Positions 14,296 through 14,484 of a stretch of DNA of 14,484 nt are shown here, one piece after another. The position numbers were made by a program, and so were the translations under genes. The first letter of the stretch is position 1. Each line of letters opens with the position of its first letter. The stretch is from Methanobrevibacter sp. Lineage in GTDB: Archaea > Methanobacteriota > Methanobacteria > Methanobacteriales > Methanobacteriaceae. The stretch spans positions 1 to 14,484 of the forward strand of contig WRCI01000025.1 of the NCBI GenBank assembly GCA_009784145.1, given 5' to 3'. The notes below the pieces were generated by a model. It saw nothing but the letters and a program-made list of their open reading frames with translations, ran no database searches and had not been told where the DNA came from.

Positions 14296-14433
14296 ATTCT
14301 AAATTAGTACTTGTTCTTATTTTAAATTAGCATTTGTTACTATTCTAAATTAATATTTCTTATTATTCTAAATTAGTGCTTGTTGTTATTCTAAATTAGC
14401 ACTTATTACTATTCTAAATCAATATTTGTTTTT
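14296..14433. repeat. 23-bp tandem repeat, six units, crossing a gene's stop codon
   Basis: Six units begin at 14296, 14319, 14342, 14365, 14388 and 14411. Each starts ATTCTAAATTA or a close variant and has a variable second half with a TTTGTT/CTTGTT-like core. The rightmost unit (14411-14433) contains the stop codon and last four codons of the minus-strand gene at the window edge. The other five units lie downstream of that gene. Confidence 0.92.
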
Positions 14434-14484
14434 CAAAGATTCTTTTATGTATCTTTTAATAAATGGATCTAAATCTGAGTTAAA
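14419..14484 (-). CDS. C-terminal end of an unidentified protein (partial)
   Basis: Reading in from the right edge on the minus strand gives 21 codons and a TGA stop at 14421-14419: FNSDLDPFIKRYIKESLKNK then Tyr. The composition, with a regular helix-like pattern and a Lys-rich end, is protein-like, but the piece is too short to identify. Its final codons fall inside the last 23-bp repeat unit. It could be a chance open frame in AT-rich DNA. Confidence 0.45.
   Translation of the reverse strand, partial: FNSDLDPFIKRYIKESLKNKY

Larger units (their letters stand above)
13960..14418. other. 459-bp repeat-rich intergenic region upstream of gatB
   Basis: No gene is seen. It contains the gatB promoter at its left end, a small palindrome at 13994-14010, a 17-bp repeat at 14137-14182 and most of a 23-bp array (14296-14433). 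The rest is A/T-rich without clear signals. Confidence 0.6.

Noticed and set aside
14296..14433. The 23-bp array as a CRISPR or IS end
   Set aside because: It has no spacer of constant length between repeats and no transposase. Variation is gradual within the unit, as in an ageing tandem repeat.

Overview
This window looks like chromosome from a very AT-rich methanogenic archaeon of the Methanobacteriaceae, most likely a Methanobrevibacter-type organism. The call rests on the flavoprotein subunit of thiol:fumarate reductase (an enzyme that uses coenzyme M and coenzyme B thiols), an SAH/5'-deoxyadenosine deaminase of the methanogen type, an archaeal-style GatB, archaeal TATA boxes of the TTTATATA form, and GGTG/GGAG ribosome-binding sites. 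Genus is an inference: no rRNA or tRNA gene is present to fix it.

Layout, left to right. (1) Bases 1-800: hisG on the minus strand, cut by the window edge and carrying an in-frame 30-bp tandem repeat. (2) 1009-1179: an orphan ribbon-helix-helix (RHH) DNA-binding protein, minus strand. (3) 1541-2860: the amidohydrolase DadD/MtaD, plus strand. (4) 3096-7052: a compact restriction-modification cassette. Two small endonuclease-like genes overlap on the plus strand and run tail-to-tail into two unrelated m5C methyltransferase genes on the minus strand. The methyltransferase operon is headed by a 61-residue RHH protein whose own promoter holds a perfect inverted repeat. (5) 7115-8767: tfrA, minus strand. 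(6) 8768-9247: intergenic, dominated by a 20-bp tandem array. (7) 9248-10813: larB and a GNAT acetyltransferase, plus strand. (8) 10853-11143: hisE, minus strand, converging on the GNAT gene. (9) 11144-11626: repeat-rich intergenic. (10) 11627-13959: a CBS-CBS-ParB-like protein and gatB, minus strand. (11) 13960-14484: another repeat-rich intergenic and the last 21 codons of an unidentified minus-strand gene.

How the parts fit. Most genes are single-gene housekeeping units: histidine biosynthesis steps 1 and 2 (HisG, HisE) at separate loci, recycling of SAH or 5'-deoxyadenosine, fumarate reduction coupled to heterodisulfide formation, nickel-pincer cofactor synthesis, and tRNA amidation. The accessory element is the restriction-modification cassette. 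Two distinct endonuclease-like subunits plus two distinct m5C methyltransferases suggest an asymmetric recognition site cut by a heterodimeric enzyme, with each methyltransferase protecting one strand. The RHH protein is a candidate regulator in the place usually taken by an HTH-type controller protein.

The second theme is short tandem repetition. Arrays with units of 12, 17, 20, 20, 23 and 30 bp, plus a 65-bp duplication, occur within 14.5 kb. One is inside the hisG coding sequence, and two run across the stop codons of genes. HisG, LarB and the GNAT protein also carry Asn/Lys/Asp-rich linker insertions.
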